DNA from: Gillisella vitis
GTDB lineage: Bacteria > Pseudomonadota > Alphaproteobacteria > Rhizobiales > Rhizobiaceae
NCBI GenBank assembly: GCA_009744235.1
Contig: WPHV01000011.1
Location: forward strand, 1 to 64,000
Direction: 5' to 3'
DNA length: 64,000 nt
Shown: positions 51,600-61,670 of the stretch, piece by piece
Position numbering within the stretch: the first letter of the stretch is position 1
How the letters are laid out: every line of letters begins with the position of its first letter
The notes under the pieces: generated by a model
Database searches by the model: none
The model's input: the letters and a program-made list of their open reading frames with translations, nothing else
What the model was told of the DNA's origin: nothing
Position numbers and translations under genes: made by a program

Positions 51600-53906
51600 A
51601 TGACCGACGACAAAACCAAGACGAATTCGCCCGCCTCTGGCGATCTGGACGAACAGGCTCTGTTCTACCATTTGCATCCCCGTCCCGGCAAACTGGAGAT
51701 CCAGGCAACCAAGCCGCTGGGCAACCAGCGCGATCTGGCACTGGCCTACTCCCCCGGCGTTGCCGCTCCCTGCCTTGCCATTCGTGACAATCCACAGGCC
51801 GCCGATGATTATACGGCCCGCGCCAATCTGGTCGCGGTGATTTCCAACGGCACCGCCGTCCTCGGCCTCGGCAATATCGGCCCGCTGGCCTCCAAGCCGG
51901 TCATGGAAGGCAAAGCCGTCCTGTTCAAGAAATTCGCCGGCATCGACGTTTTCGACATCGAGGTCGACGCCATGACCGTCGATGCCATGGTCTCGACCGT
52001 CGCATCGCTGGAGCCGACCTTCGGCGGTATTAACCTTGAAGATATCAAGGCGCCGGAATGCTTCGAGATTGAGCAGCAATTGCGTGACCGGATGAATATT
52101 CCGGTGTTTCACGATGACCAGCACGGTACCGCGATTATCGTCGCCGCCGCCATTCTGAACGGCCTGGAACTTGCCGGTAAAACCATTGGCGACGTCAAGA
52201 TCGTCGCGTCAGGCGCAGGTGCTGCGGCTCTTGCCTGCCTCAACCTTCTGGTTGCACTTGGCGCGAAACGCGAAAATATTTGGGTTCATGACATTGAGGG
52301 CCTGGTCTACAAGGGCCGCAACGAGCTGATGGACCCCTGGAAAGAGGTCTATGCCCAGGAAAGCGACAAGCGGGTGCTGGCCGAAAGCATCGGCGGCGCC
52401 GATGTGTTCCTCGGCCTGTCCGCTGCGGGCGTCCTGAAGCCGGAACTGCTCGAACAGATGGCACCAAGCCCGCTGATCATGGCTCTGGCCAATCCAAAGC
52501 CGGAAATCATGCCGGAACTGGCGCGCACCGCCCGTCCCGACGCGATGATCTGCACCGGCCGGTCGGACTATCCAAATCAGGTCAATAACGTTCTCTGCTT
52601 CCCTTATATCTTCCGGGGTGCGCTGGATTGTGGCGCGACGACGATCAACGAAGAGATGAAGATGGCCGCCGTCAAGGCCATCGCCGCACTGGCGCGCGAA
52701 GAAGTCTCAGAGGTGGCAGCCAGGGCCTATACCGGCGACTCGCCGACGTTCGGACCTGAATATCTGATCCCCTCGCCCTTCGACCCACGCCTCATCCTCC
52801 GCATTGCCCCCGCCGTGGCAAAAGCCGCCGAAGAGAGTGGCGTCGCCCGCAGGCCGATTGCCGATTATGACAGCTATCTCGATACACTGAGCCGTTTCGT
52901 GTTCCGCTCCGGCTTCATCATGAAGCCGATCTTTGCCAATGCAAAAGCGGCTGTGAAAAAGCGGGTGATCTTTGCCGAAGGCGAGGATGAACGGGTGTTG
53001 CGCGCCGCCCAGGTGCTGCTAGAAGACGGGATCGGCGAACCGATCCTGATCGGTCGTCCACAGATCATCGAAACGCGCCTGAAACGCTTTGGCCTGCGCA
53101 TCCGGCCCGGCACCGATTTTGCCATCGTCAATCCGGAAGACGATCCGCGCTACCGTGATTATGTCGACGACTACGTGGCGCTGGTTGGACGGTCGGGTAT
53201 CAACCCTGAAGCTGCAAGAACCATCGTGCGCACCAATACGACCGTGATCGGCGCACTATCCTTGAAGCGCGGCGAAGCTGATGCGCTGATCTGCGGCGTC
53301 GAAGGCCGGTTTGACAGGCATGTTCACGATGTCGGTCAAATTCTCGGCAAAAAGCCGAATGTCCGGGATTTTTCCGGTCTCAGCCTGCTGATTTCCCAGC
53401 GCGGTGCGGTTTTCATGACCGATACATTCGTGACGGAAAATCCAACGGCGGAAGAAGTCGCGGAAATGACCATTCTGGCCGCCCAGGCCATTCGCCAGTT
53501 CGGCATCACCCCGAAGGCCGCACTTCTGTCTCACTCCAATTTCGGCTCACGCAATTGTGAAAGCGCCCGCAAGATGCGTGCAGCACTTGAGATCCTGCGT
53601 AAGGAAGCCCCCGAGTTGGAAGTCGATGGTGAAATGCAGGGTGGTTCAGCCCTGTCGGAAACCCTGCGTCGGCGCGCCATTCCCAATAGCACGCTGTCGG
53701 GCGATGCAAATCTGCTGGTCTTCCCCAACCTGGATTCCGCCAATATTTCGCTGGGTCTCGTTCGCACCTTTACCGATGCTTTGCATGTCGGCCCGATCCT
53801 TCTGGGAGCCGCCCAGCCAGCGCATGTTCTGTCAACGTCCGTCACCTCTCGTGGCGTTGTCAATATGGCCGCTCTTGCCGTGGTGGAAGCCAACCAGCAG
53901 GTCTGA
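51600..53906 (+). CDS. maeB: NADP-dependent malic enzyme with phosphotransacetylase domain
   Basis: Malic enzyme turns malate into pyruvate, CO2 and NADPH. The 768-residue protein has the malic domain (Y-S-P-G-V-A-A-P-C near 45; [17 protein letters not shown] for metal and substrate; G-A-G-A-A-A-L for NADP) and, from about 435 on, a phosphotransacetylase-like domain ([15 protein letters not shown]). The C-terminal domain is usually inactive for acetyl transfer and regulatory. ATG 51600 and 51576 (eight residues longer) are both possible starts. In rhizobia such enzymes support C4-dicarboxylate growth. Confidence 0.94.
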   Translation: MTDDKTKTNSPASGDLDEQALFYHLHPRPGKLEIQATKPLGNQRDLALAYSPGVAAPCLAIRDNPQAADDYTARANLVAVISNGTAVLGLGNIGPLASKPVMEGKAVLFKKFAGIDVFDIEVDAMTVDAMVSTVASLEPTFGGINLEDIKAPECFEIEQQLRDRMNIPVFHDDQHGTAIIVAAAILNGLELAGKTIGDVKIVASGAGAAALACLNLLVALGAKRENIWVHDIEGLVYKGRNELMDPWKEVYAQESDKRVLAESIGGADVFLGLSAAGVLKPELLEQMAPSPLIMALANPKPEIMPELARTARPDAMICTGRSDYPNQVNNVLCFPYIFRGALDCGATTINEEMKMAAVKAIAALAREEVSEVAARAYTGDSPTFGPEYLIPSPFDPRLILRIAPAVAKAAEESGVARRPIADYDSYLDTLSRFVFRSGFIMKPIFANAKAAVKKRVIFAEGEDERVLRAAQVLLEDGIGEPILIGRPQIIETRLKRFGLRIRPGTDFAIVNPEDDPRYRDYVDDYVALVGRSGINPEAARTIVRTNTTVIGALSLKRGEADALICGVEGRFDRHVHDVGQILGKKPNVRDFSGLSLLISQRGAVFMTDTFVTENPTAEEVAEMTILAAQAIRQFGITPKAALLSHSNFGSRNCESARKMRAALEILRKEAPELEVDGEMQGGSALSETLRRRAIPNSTLSGDANLLVFPNLDSANISLGLVRTFTDALHVGPILLGAAQPAHVLSTSVTSRGVVNMAALAVVEANQQV

Positions 53907-53935
53907 CCCCCACTTTGGGTCTTTCGTATTCTGTA

Positions 53936-53972
53936 ATCACCCAGGTTCATTCCGAACCTGGGTGATTTTTTT
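53936..53972 (+). terminator. Terminator after malic enzyme gene
   Basis: ATCACCCAGGTTC and its exact complement (13-bp stem, loop ATTCC) are followed by eight T residues. Confidence 0.95.
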
Positions 53973-54268
53973 GTCCGCTTGCATTTCCTTTCAGGAAGAC
54001 CGGGTCCCATTTTTCCTGGCAAACGTCATGCCGAGCCGGGCGAAGATGACGGTCTCGGACACCATCTGTTTATTATCCTCTCGCTTGCTCTGGCTCTCCT
54101 ACGCTTTGTTTCCCTTGCTCTGTTTCCTTGGAAAACGGAGTTTTTGGCGTTCTTGCCGGGCATGGTCGTCTTCGAAAGACACAAAATCGCAGACCTGAAA
54201 CCTTATTCAACACATGGACATTTGCCCTCAAAGGTAGAAAATAAACCCTTAAAATTTGCGGGGCTTTC

Positions 54269-55009
54269 ATGTTTGACGATAACATTTATTTCAATTTGCT
54301 CGATTGGCTGGAGACCGCCACCAGCGCGAAATGGACCGATTTCCTGAACCGCCTGCAAGCCAGCTACAACCTGTCGGGCTGTCTTTACATGGACGCTTCC
54401 ATCACCTCGGCTGGCGCCCTGGTATATCGATACGGGCATACATTCGATCAGCAGGCAAAAGACCCTATCCTCATGCTTGATGCGCCTGTTTTGCGTAACG
54501 TCTTGTCACAGCTCAGCCGGGCCATGGAACCGGTGGATATGCATGACCTCGCACAATTGAGCGAAGAGGGCCTGCTATTGCGCAGCAAGCTGCGCGATCT
54601 GCCCTTGCCGAGGCAGGCTGTCAGCTATCCGCTGCTTTCGGTGGATGGACGCGGCGCAATTCTTGCTATTGCAAGCAATGCGTGTGAGGAAGAGTGGAGA
54701 CACTTTCGCCGCTGCCATGACCGCGACGTTCATCTTCTGGCGGGAAAATTCCACGCAGGCCTGATCAAACGCTGTGATGGTGCCCGTATAGGAGGGGCAC
54801 CCACCCTCACCCGACGGGAACAGGAAACCCTGCGGTGGACGGCTGCCGGCAAAAGCTATTGGGAAACGGCTGTTATCCTTGGAATCTCGGAACGGACCGT
54901 GCGCTTTTTCATGGCCAATGCCCGCACCAAACTCGATGCCGTCTCCAATACTCAAGCGGTGGCAAAAGCACTGCAACGCGGTCTGATTCCACCTGAAGCG
55001 CCATTATAA
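54269..55009 (+). CDS. LuxR-type quorum-sensing regulator
   Basis: The 246-residue protein has an N-terminal autoinducer-binding domain (about 15-165) and a C-terminal LuxR helix-turn-helix (about 178-240: T-L-T-R-R-E-Q-E-T-L-R-W-T-A-A-G-K-S-Y-W-E-T-A-V-I-L-G-I-S-E-R-T-V-R). It is followed 299 bases downstream by a LuxI-family synthase in the same direction, which fits a cognate pair. Conserved ligand-pocket residues are only partly visible, so response to a long-chain signal is possible. Confidence 0.9.
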   Translation: MFDDNIYFNLLDWLETATSAKWTDFLNRLQASYNLSGCLYMDASITSAGALVYRYGHTFDQQAKDPILMLDAPVLRNVLSQLSRAMEPVDMHDLAQLSEEGLLLRSKLRDLPLPRQAVSYPLLSVDGRGAILAIASNACEEEWRHFRRCHDRDVHLLAGKFHAGLIKRCDGARIGGAPTLTRREQETLRWTAAGKSYWETAVILGISERTVRFFMANARTKLDAVSNTQAVAKALQRGLIPPEAPL

Positions 55010-55232
55010 CCGGCCGCTGCCCTGCACATCTTATATTAACCAAACATCTCCGCGGTTGAGTGATGCGAACCATTATTGAAGATGGTAGCTCGTATTGCTT
55101 TGGAAAAAATTCAGGCCGCTGATGTGTTTTAGATATTTTCCATGCCTTCAAGACCGGATGGAGACCACATCTTCGATGCCTTGGTATGAAATGGTGAATC
55201 GGACCAGTTTAACGGTCAACTCGTGTCAGTTA

Positions 55233-55278
55233 AACTGTCGCTACCGTCAGTTTTATTGGGATTTTTTTACACTAATAT
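55233..55278 (+). promoter_or_regulatory. lux-box-like dyad and promoter before the AHL synthase gene
   Basis: A 20-bp dyad AACTGTCGCTACCGTCAGTT (55233-55252; 16 of 20 positions symmetric) lies upstream of a -10 TAATAT (55273-55278). The centre is about 42 bases upstream of the predicted start of transcription, the place where LuxR-type activators contact RNA polymerase. A separate inverted pair CAGTTTAAC / GTTAAACTG (55205-55237) overlaps its left edge. Confidence 0.6.
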
Positions 55279-55307
55279 TGTGTCACCTTCCAAATAAGGA
55301 GACACGT

Positions 55308-55952
55308 ATGCTCAAAATTCTGAACAGCCGACATAAGCAGACCCAACAAGCGGCATTGGCAGACATGTTTCGCCTGCGAAAAAAAGTATTTCATGATCTT
55401 TTGAAATGGGATGTCATTGTACAAGGCGATTTCGAGATGGATCATTATGACGATGCCAATCCGATTTACGTTTTATCTTATGACGACCGGACAGGCCGGT
55501 TGCGCGGCTCGCTCCGCCTGCTGCCGACGCTTGGCCCGAATATGCTGGATGATACCTTTCCGATTCTATTGGACGGAAAACCGGCCATTCGTGACATTTA
55601 CATGTGGGAATCGAGCCGGTTCTGCATCGACCCGGAAATTTCCCTGGACCGATCTTCCAACCAGGTCAGCATTGCCGCAGCCGAGCTGATGTGTGGTGTT
55701 GGTGAACTGGGCCTTGCATCGGGGCTTACGCATATCGTCACCGTTACGGATGTGTTTTTGGAGCGGATGTTTCGCCGGATGGGCTGCCCCGGCGAACGAA
55801 TTGGCGCCCCGCATAAGATCGGCGCGGTTCATGCCGTGGCAATTGCCTGGGAGATCGATACCGGCATGCTCGATGCCATGAAAAACATTGCTGCCATTAC
55901 CGGACGCCTGCTCGACACACCCATGTCGCTTGAACAGGCGCGCGCCGCCTGA
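55308..55952 (+). CDS. Acyl-homoserine-lactone synthase (LuxI family)
   Basis: From ATG 55308 (AAGGAG upstream) the protein has 214 residues. The invariant residues of the family are present: R25, F28, W34, D45, D48, R70, E101 and R104 (W-E-S-S-R-F). The enzyme joins SAM and an acyl-ACP to make the signal; the acyl length cannot be told. The R-L-R-G-S-L-R-L-L-P-T motif is the core. It pairs with the LuxR-type gene upstream. Chromosomal pairs of this kind are known in Agrobacterium vitis (avsR/avsI); identity to that pair is not shown here. Confidence 0.95.
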   Translation: MLKILNSRHKQTQQAALADMFRLRKKVFHDLLKWDVIVQGDFEMDHYDDANPIYVLSYDDRTGRLRGSLRLLPTLGPNMLDDTFPILLDGKPAIRDIYMWESSRFCIDPEISLDRSSNQVSIAAAELMCGVGELGLASGLTHIVTVTDVFLERMFRRMGCPGERIGAPHKIGAVHAVAIAWEIDTGMLDAMKNIAAITGRLLDTPMSLEQARAA

Positions 55953-56153
55953 CGTGGCATTTCTTATACGAAGGGCCGCCAATAATGGCTGTTCGTATGG
56001 TCGGCCTCTTGGCCCTGGCAGACGGGATTGCTAAAACAGGATTACGGGTTGGCGTTTCCGACGCCCTGCCCTATGTTCCCTTTCACTTGGCTTGTTTAGT
56101 TTCCCGTCAACCGGCCCGTTAGCATGGCCCAATAGCATGGCTTATGGATCTGC

Positions 56154-57326
56154 ATGCGCGCTATCGCTATCATCGCTGTCGCGCCCTGTTGCTTCATCGC
56201 CCTCGGGTTGGCCGGTTCGGCACGGGCCGCCCCAAACTGCGAAGCTATTCGGGCCGAGCTTGCCCAGACACCTGTCGTGATTGGCAATTCTCAGGACGTG
56301 CGCGCCTATTCGGGAGCTGTGACCCGGCAGGATTTCGAGATCCGTAAATTGCAACGCACCGTGCAACAAGCCGGATGTTCCTCCAGTATCGCCGTTCTCG
56401 ACGGCCAGGGACAGGATCTCTGCGCACCGATGCAGGACAGCCTTGCCGTGATGCAGGAAAACAAACGTCAGCTTCTGATCGAACGCAACGCGGCGGGCAT
56501 GAAAGGCGGCGTCAATCCCCGTCACGAGGAACTGACGGCTGCCTTGCAATCGAATGGCTGTGATGTCACCGAACCGGCCTCGGCGCTCCAGGACACGGAT
56601 GACAGCCCGGAGACGGCCAGGCCCTTTGAAGCTCCGGTCTATCCCGATTATCCATTGCGCAATGAGGCTCCGATCTCGACATCCAGCGACGGGCTTATGC
56701 TGCCGTCGGGACAGGGCGGATATAGAACTCTTTGCGTTCGCACCTGCGATGGCGGTTTTTTCCCGATCTCGCCCAGCACCCCCGCCCGTGACTTCGGTCG
56801 CGATGCCGAAACATGCAATCGGCTTTGTCCAGGGACGCAAGCCGAACTCTATTATTCCCGCCTCACCGACGAGGCAAAGGATATGGTTTCAACCGTAACC
56901 GGCCAGCCTTATCGCGATATGCCCCATGCCTTCGCCTATCTCAGCCGGGTACCCGGGCAGCCGGGACAATGCAGTTGCAACAGGAGCCGCTCTGACGGCT
57001 TGCAGACCAATGCTCCAAAGCCTGGTTCCGGGGGGGATGCTGGCGGGTCCTCAGTCGTATCCATCACATCCAATGGATCCGCCGCCGGTTCCACACAGAT
57101 GGAGGCCCCTCCTGGTGCGAAGGCCAAAACATCGCCCGACGAAAAGACAACGAATGGAATGGAAGCTACGAATAAGCCGGTCCCTGAACCGGAGGTCGTG
57201 AGCCGACCCTACGATACAGGGCGCCAATCCGTGCGCCGCGTCGGTCCGACCTTCCTGCCGTCCAACACCAGCCAGATCGACCTCGTTCACCCAGCGCTTC
57301 CGGGCGCCCAACCAGTTCAGGAATAG
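56154..57326 (+). CDS. Exported DUF2865-domain protein
   Basis: This 390-residue protein has a signal peptide (A-I-I-A-V-A-P-C-C-F-I-A-L-G-L-A-G, cleavage near A-R-A-A). The middle (about 180-285) has the DUF2865 pattern: L-C-V-R-T-C-D-G-G-F-F-P-I-S ... C-N-R-L-C-P-G-T-x-A-E-L-Y, with several Cys that may pair, and Q-P-Y-R-D-M-P-H-A-F-A-Y. The C-terminal 100 residues are low-complexity, rich in Pro, Ser, Gly and Lys. It is probably periplasmic. Function unknown. Confidence 0.85.
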   Translation: MRAIAIIAVAPCCFIALGLAGSARAAPNCEAIRAELAQTPVVIGNSQDVRAYSGAVTRQDFEIRKLQRTVQQAGCSSSIAVLDGQGQDLCAPMQDSLAVMQENKRQLLIERNAAGMKGGVNPRHEELTAALQSNGCDVTEPASALQDTDDSPETARPFEAPVYPDYPLRNEAPISTSSDGLMLPSGQGGYRTLCVRTCDGGFFPISPSTPARDFGRDAETCNRLCPGTQAELYYSRLTDEAKDMVSTVTGQPYRDMPHAFAYLSRVPGQPGQCSCNRSRSDGLQTNAPKPGSGGDAGGSSVVSITSNGSAAGSTQMEAPPGAKAKTSPDEKTTNGMEATNKPVPEPEVVSRPYDTGRQSVRRVGPTFLPSNTSQIDLVHPALPGAQPVQE

Positions 57327-57332
57327 GCTCTC

Positions 57333-57494
57333 GTTACAGCATCGTGCTGATTCCGGTTTTCCTCACGATCCATCGAGCGGTTAAACCGGGCTAGAGTTTG
57401 TCAGAGAAAAGCGGAACCCGATTTTCCCTAAAAGACAAACGAAAACAAGAGAATATAGAGTCTGTCTGGTTCAATCTGAACCTGACAGACTCTA
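57333..57494. repeat. RIME-like sequence and hairpin between convergent genes
   Basis: GTTTGTC and GACAAAC bracket an A/T- and CCGATTTTCC-containing unit, after the usual GCATCGTGCTGATTCCGG sequence of rhizobial interspersed repeats. It ends in a hairpin TAGAGTCTGTC-T-GGTTCA with its complement (57456-57494; one T-T mismatch) that overlaps the stop codon of the large YhdP-like gene. Both converging transcripts may end here. Confidence 0.6.
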
Positions 57495-60400
57495 TTGAAA
57501 TTCGAAGATCTGGCGGAACATCCCGGGCGCGATGATCGATAGCGGATTGACCACCAGATGCGGGGCATCAACCGGGCCTTTCAGCTTGAAAGTAATGCCC
57601 AAAAGGCCGCGGTCGCGGCCATTGCCAAGGATGGCGCCGATAATCGGAACTTCCGCGAACAGCCTATTGAGACCATAGGCGGGCATGAATGTCCCGGTCA
57701 TTTCCATCTGGCCCCTGGTATCCTTGATGGTGCCCTGGAACGATGCGCCGACCTGTTCGCCACGGACAATGCCGTTATCGGTCCTGAGCACGCCGTCCTG
57801 GTAGATCAGCCGCGCGAAGGCCCGCTGGAATTTTTCCGAACTGACATCCAGGTCACGCTTGACCGCGCTGTTCAGGCTACGGCCATCGTCGGTTGCCGGC
57901 GTCGTGACAATTTTCTGCAACCGATCCTCATTCTCGACCCGGAAATTGCGCAGATCAACATTGCCCATCCAGTTCTTGTTCAGATCACCACGGATTTTCA
58001 CGTCCAACATGCCACCGCGCATATGGCTGTAGAGATCGACAAACCGCACCAACGTGCCTGCATCGCTGGAAATCAGCGATATGTCATTGCCATTTCCAGC
58101 CTTGGCCGACTGAACGACAACCGCCTGGCCGGTATCGGTCACGGCACTCATTTTCAGCGCTGTTATTGCACCCGACCGGGAGCCATAAACCAGCCTGACG
58201 CCGGAAAGGGATTCGTCATTGAAACCAATCAGTTTGTCGATGTCGACATTTATATCGACATCGGTCGAATTGCTTGACGACTGACCGTCGCCAGTCGCTC
58301 CATGAGACGAGCTACCGGATTTCAGCTTTTTCAGGAAAGCACGGCCATCAACGCTGCTGCCGCTGACCTTTGCGTTGATGACACCCTTGTTGACCTGAAC
58401 CGAAAGGCCGAAATCATCGGCGGAGGCCAGTTTGACATGGTCGAGATCCGCCCCAACCAGTCCATTGGTTTTGGATACCACAAGCTTGCCTGTCGCCCCG
58501 AACCCGTCGCCACCGAGATTGAACTTGTCGAGCATCAGCATGCCGGACTTGTCCTGCAACTCCATCGACACCTTGGCGGGAATACCGGAGCCCTTGGTCC
58601 AGCCGATAACAGGGATGTTCAAAGTCGCACGCGACAGGTCGCTTTTCACCAGCTGGCGATTATCATCAAGGCGCGACACTTCCAGATCGATCGTGCCTCC
58701 GACAATATCGCCAAGGCCCGGTACGAGCTTGGCGCGCTGGCTGTCATTCAGCTGTCCTTTCACCGTCCAGCTGGGCGCTCTATTGGAACCGCGGTCGACC
58801 GGCTGAGAGAAGTCGATCTCCACCGACACGCCATCGATCTGGGCATCCCCCTGCAAGACGGCATTTTGCGGATCGACCACCAGCGTGCCATCGAAGCCGG
58901 TAATCTTCTTGTCCATATAGGGCCGCTTGAGATCGACCCCCTTCATATCCAGCGAGGCCTTCCACACTTCCGGTGGAGGTTTCTGATCGGCGATGATGCC
59001 GCCATAGAGCTGGACATCGGCCTTGATCTCGCCTGCAAAATCCTCTGGCACGAATTCCGTGCGTTGCAGGGCTTGCATGGGCTTGAAGGTTGCAAGTTCC
59101 GCCATGGCATCAGCAGGGCCGCTGAGGGAAACGGCGATATTGGCCATCAAAGGCTTCTTGTAGGTATTGGCGATCGCAAATGTGCCTTTGTCCAGTTTGA
59201 CCTTCCGCCCCGAGGGGAAATAGGACGTGCCGCCATCGATACGCACGTCCAGATCCGGCCCTGTCAGGTCGAAATGCCCCGCAAGATCACGAATCGGCGG
59301 CAGGTCGCCTGTGACGTTCATCCGCGCACCGCTGATATCGAAAGCAATTTTCAACTCGTCCGGGCCCAGATCCAGGGGCTGGGGTATAGGCTTCATTCGT
59401 CCGGCAGGAATGAGCACATCGATAGAGGCATTGCTGATCGTGCCGCCGAACAGATTGGCCTGCACCCAGGCTCTTGGCTTCATGGCCATCCAATAGGGCC
59501 AGAGCTGCTTGACCATGGCGGTGCGCATCTCGAACAGTTTGCCGTTGAAACGGATTTCCGGCGAGGCGTTGCCAAACTGAACATTGAGCGTGGCTTGCAT
59601 GCTGCCATGCGGTGTCGACACCGCCAACTCGCTGAATGTCAAATGACGCTGGCTGGGAATGAACTGTCCAAAGGCCTTCAAAGAAAACGGAAACGGTTGC
59701 TCTCCCGATGATTCCACCGAGGCCGTGCCCTGATCGACCAGCAGATCGATGCCGATACCCTGGGCATCACCCTGCACGGACTGCAACCGGTCAAGATCGA
59801 TGAACCCGCCGGAGAACGGCACATGGGTTGGGCCGAAATCCACCTCAGAGGGTCGGATTTCCGCCGTCAGCTTGTCGAAATCATAGGCGAGATTGATGTC
59901 GGCCCGCGTCAGGTCCTGCTTGTCGCCATCGACGTAGAGTATGCCGTTTTCCGTTCGCAACCTCGCCGAGAGCGCGGGCCTCTGGCTTGGTGACTGCCGC
60001 AAGGCGTAAAAATCGATATTGATGCTGGTATCGGCGCCGTCCCGCCAGACACCGGTGGGCGTGCGCTTGATCAGGAAGGGCGTGGCGATCAGATCTGTCA
60101 CCGTTGCTGTCAGCGAGGTGGTGCGGGTTCCGTCAGTCACCGCCTCGGCGGAGATCATGCTGACCTTGCCGTTGATAGACGTCTCACCCTCGATGGCAAG
60201 CGAATCATCCTTCCTGCGTGTCAATGTCAGATCGTTGACCTGCACATCAACCGGCTGACCGATTCCGTTTTTGGCAGGCAAGGTAATGCCACCCAGCCGC
60301 AGCCGATCCAGACCTCCCCGGACAATGAAGCCATGCACATCGTCGAGATTGCCGAACATCGTCTCCATGAATGCCGGAAACTTGTCGATCCGCAGCGTGG

Positions 60401-61010
60401 CAAGATCCAGATCGCCGCCCTGCAACAGGCGTGAACTGTCGAAATCGATGCCGGTCACGTCGATTTCGGTCACGGAAACCCGCCCCATCAACAGCGAGAT
60501 CGGATCGATGACGAGTTTGACGTCACCGGCTTTGGAGACCACCTGCTGGGTCTTCGGATCGGTCAGGGTGACATTCTGCGCGGCGACCGCCAGATGCAAA
60601 TTCTTGGAAAGACGGATGGAGGTCTGGTCGATATCGGCTTTCAGGTCGTCGCCAATCGCGGATTGAAAAGCGGCGCGCGCACCGGTCGACAGGGCCTGGT
60701 CCAGCGTACCGGTTTCAATCGCAATGGCCGCCGCCCCCAGCATGGCCATCAGCGACAGCACGATATAGGCCCCAAACCGCATCAATCTGGTCAGAAGGCC
60801 ACGGCGGCGCGGGCAATGCACGATCAAGGGATCATCGACCTGCGAGGACGGCAAGGTCTCGAGGGCAACAATATCGCCTTTGCGAAAACGGATTTTCTCG
60901 CCCCGGATCTCTCCCATGCCTTGGCCTGTATCTCCGATATTTCCTGAAGCTCGACGGGCTGTTAGCGCACCGGCAACCTTATGATTCCAATGAATGACCG
61001 AATTCGACAT
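57492..61010 (-). CDS. Large YhdP/AsmA-like envelope protein (DUF3971)
   Basis: This 1172-residue protein has one N-terminal membrane span (about residues 80-105: Y-I-V-L-S-L-M-A-M-L-G-A-A-A-I-A-I) and a very long beta-rich periplasmic part with the DUF3971 region and the AsmA-like C-terminus (G-A-I-L-G-N-G-R-D-R-G-L-L-G-I-T-F-K-L-K-G). E. coli YhdP and TamB relatives form hydrophobic grooves that carry phospholipids to the outer membrane. Its size and single anchor fit such a bridge. The first 70 residues are cytosolic and polar. Confidence 0.9.
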   Translation of the reverse strand: MSNSVIHWNHKVAGALTARRASGNIGDTGQGMGEIRGEKIRFRKGDIVALETLPSSQVDDPLIVHCPRRRGLLTRLMRFGAYIVLSLMAMLGAAAIAIETGTLDQALSTGARAAFQSAIGDDLKADIDQTSIRLSKNLHLAVAAQNVTLTDPKTQQVVSKAGDVKLVIDPISLLMGRVSVTEIDVTGIDFDSSRLLQGGDLDLATLRIDKFPAFMETMFGNLDDVHGFIVRGGLDRLRLGGITLPAKNGIGQPVDVQVNDLTLTRRKDDSLAIEGETSINGKVSMISAEAVTDGTRTTSLTATVTDLIATPFLIKRTPTGVWRDGADTSINIDFYALRQSPSQRPALSARLRTENGILYVDGDKQDLTRADINLAYDFDKLTAEIRPSEVDFGPTHVPFSGGFIDLDRLQSVQGDAQGIGIDLLVDQGTASVESSGEQPFPFSLKAFGQFIPSQRHLTFSELAVSTPHGSMQATLNVQFGNASPEIRFNGKLFEMRTAMVKQLWPYWMAMKPRAWVQANLFGGTISNASIDVLIPAGRMKPIPQPLDLGPDELKIAFDISGARMNVTGDLPPIRDLAGHFDLTGPDLDVRIDGGTSYFPSGRKVKLDKGTFAIANTYKKPLMANIAVSLSGPADAMAELATFKPMQALQRTEFVPEDFAGEIKADVQLYGGIIADQKPPPEVWKASLDMKGVDLKRPYMDKKITGFDGTLVVDPQNAVLQGDAQIDGVSVEIDFSQPVDRGSNRAPSWTVKGQLNDSQRAKLVPGLGDIVGGTIDLEVSRLDDNRQLVKSDLSRATLNIPVIGWTKGSGIPAKVSMELQDKSGMLMLDKFNLGGDGFGATGKLVVSKTNGLVGADLDHVKLASADDFGLSVQVNKGVINAKVSGSSVDGRAFLKKLKSGSSSHGATGDGQSSSNSTDVDINVDIDKLIGFNDESLSGVRLVYGSRSGAITALKMSAVTDTGQAVVVQSAKAGNGNDISLISSDAGTLVRFVDLYSHMRGGMLDVKIRGDLNKNWMGNVDLRNFRVENEDRLQKIVTTPATDDGRSLNSAVKRDLDVSSEKFQRAFARLIYQDGVLRTDNGIVRGEQVGASFQGTIKDTRGQMEMTGTFMPAYGLNRLFAEVPIIGAILGNGRDRGLLGITFKLKGPVDAPHLVVNPLSIIAPGMFRQIFEFQ

Positions 61011-61137
61011 GTGCCTTGACTGCGCGCAGCAAACAGAATTCTGATGGCAAATTCATTACACTGGACGCGCTTCATCTGCGCTATATATCCGTCCCGGCCT
61101 TATATTTCCACAAACCGGGCAAAAGAAAGGTATCAGC

Positions 61138-61611
61138 ATGGCGGAATTGTCGATTGGGGACATGGCTCCGGATTTTACGCTTCCACGCGATGGCGGCGGC
61201 ACGGTGAGCCTCTCCTCCTTCAAGGGCAAGCAGGTCGTCGTCTATTTCTATCCCAAGGACGATACCAGCGGCTGCACCGTAGAAGCCACGTCCTTCACAT
61301 CCCTGACACCGGAATTCGAGAGTTCCGGCGCAGTCATTATCGGCATTTCCCCCGACACGGTGAAAAGTCACGATAAATTCGTCGCCAAACACGGACTTGC
61401 GGTCATGCTCGGCTCTGACGAAGAGAAGACCACGCTGGAAGCCTACGGCGTGTGGAAGGAAAAAAGCATGTATGGCAAGACTTATATGGGGGTCGAACGT
61501 AGCACCTTTCTTGTTGATGCCGATGGCCGGATCGCAGGCGTCTGGCGCAAGGTGAAAGTGCCTGGTCACGCTGAGGCTGTGCTGCAAGCCGTGAAAGGCA
61601 AAGCAGCGTAG
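61138..61611 (+). CDS. bcp: Peroxiredoxin, Bcp/PrxQ type with a single cysteine
   Basis: This 157-residue thiol peroxidase has the peroxidatic C46 in D-D-T-S-G-C-T-V-E-A and the P-x-x-x-T-x-x-C frame (here F-Y-P-K-D-D-T-S-G-C). The resolving Cys five residues later, found in E. coli BCP, is Thr51, and no other Cys exists, so it must use a 1-Cys cycle with an outside thiol. It is divergent from the YhdP-like gene. Confidence 0.94.
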   Translation: MAELSIGDMAPDFTLPRDGGGTVSLSSFKGKQVVVYFYPKDDTSGCTVEATSFTSLTPEFESSGAVIIGISPDTVKSHDKFVAKHGLAVMLGSDEEKTTLEAYGVWKEKSMYGKTYMGVERSTFLVDADGRIAGVWRKVKVPGHAEAVLQAVKGKAA

Positions 61612-61670
61612 CTGGAATATTTCGCCCGAAATCGATAGAGATTTCGGCAATTATGCCGTAAATGCCAAGC

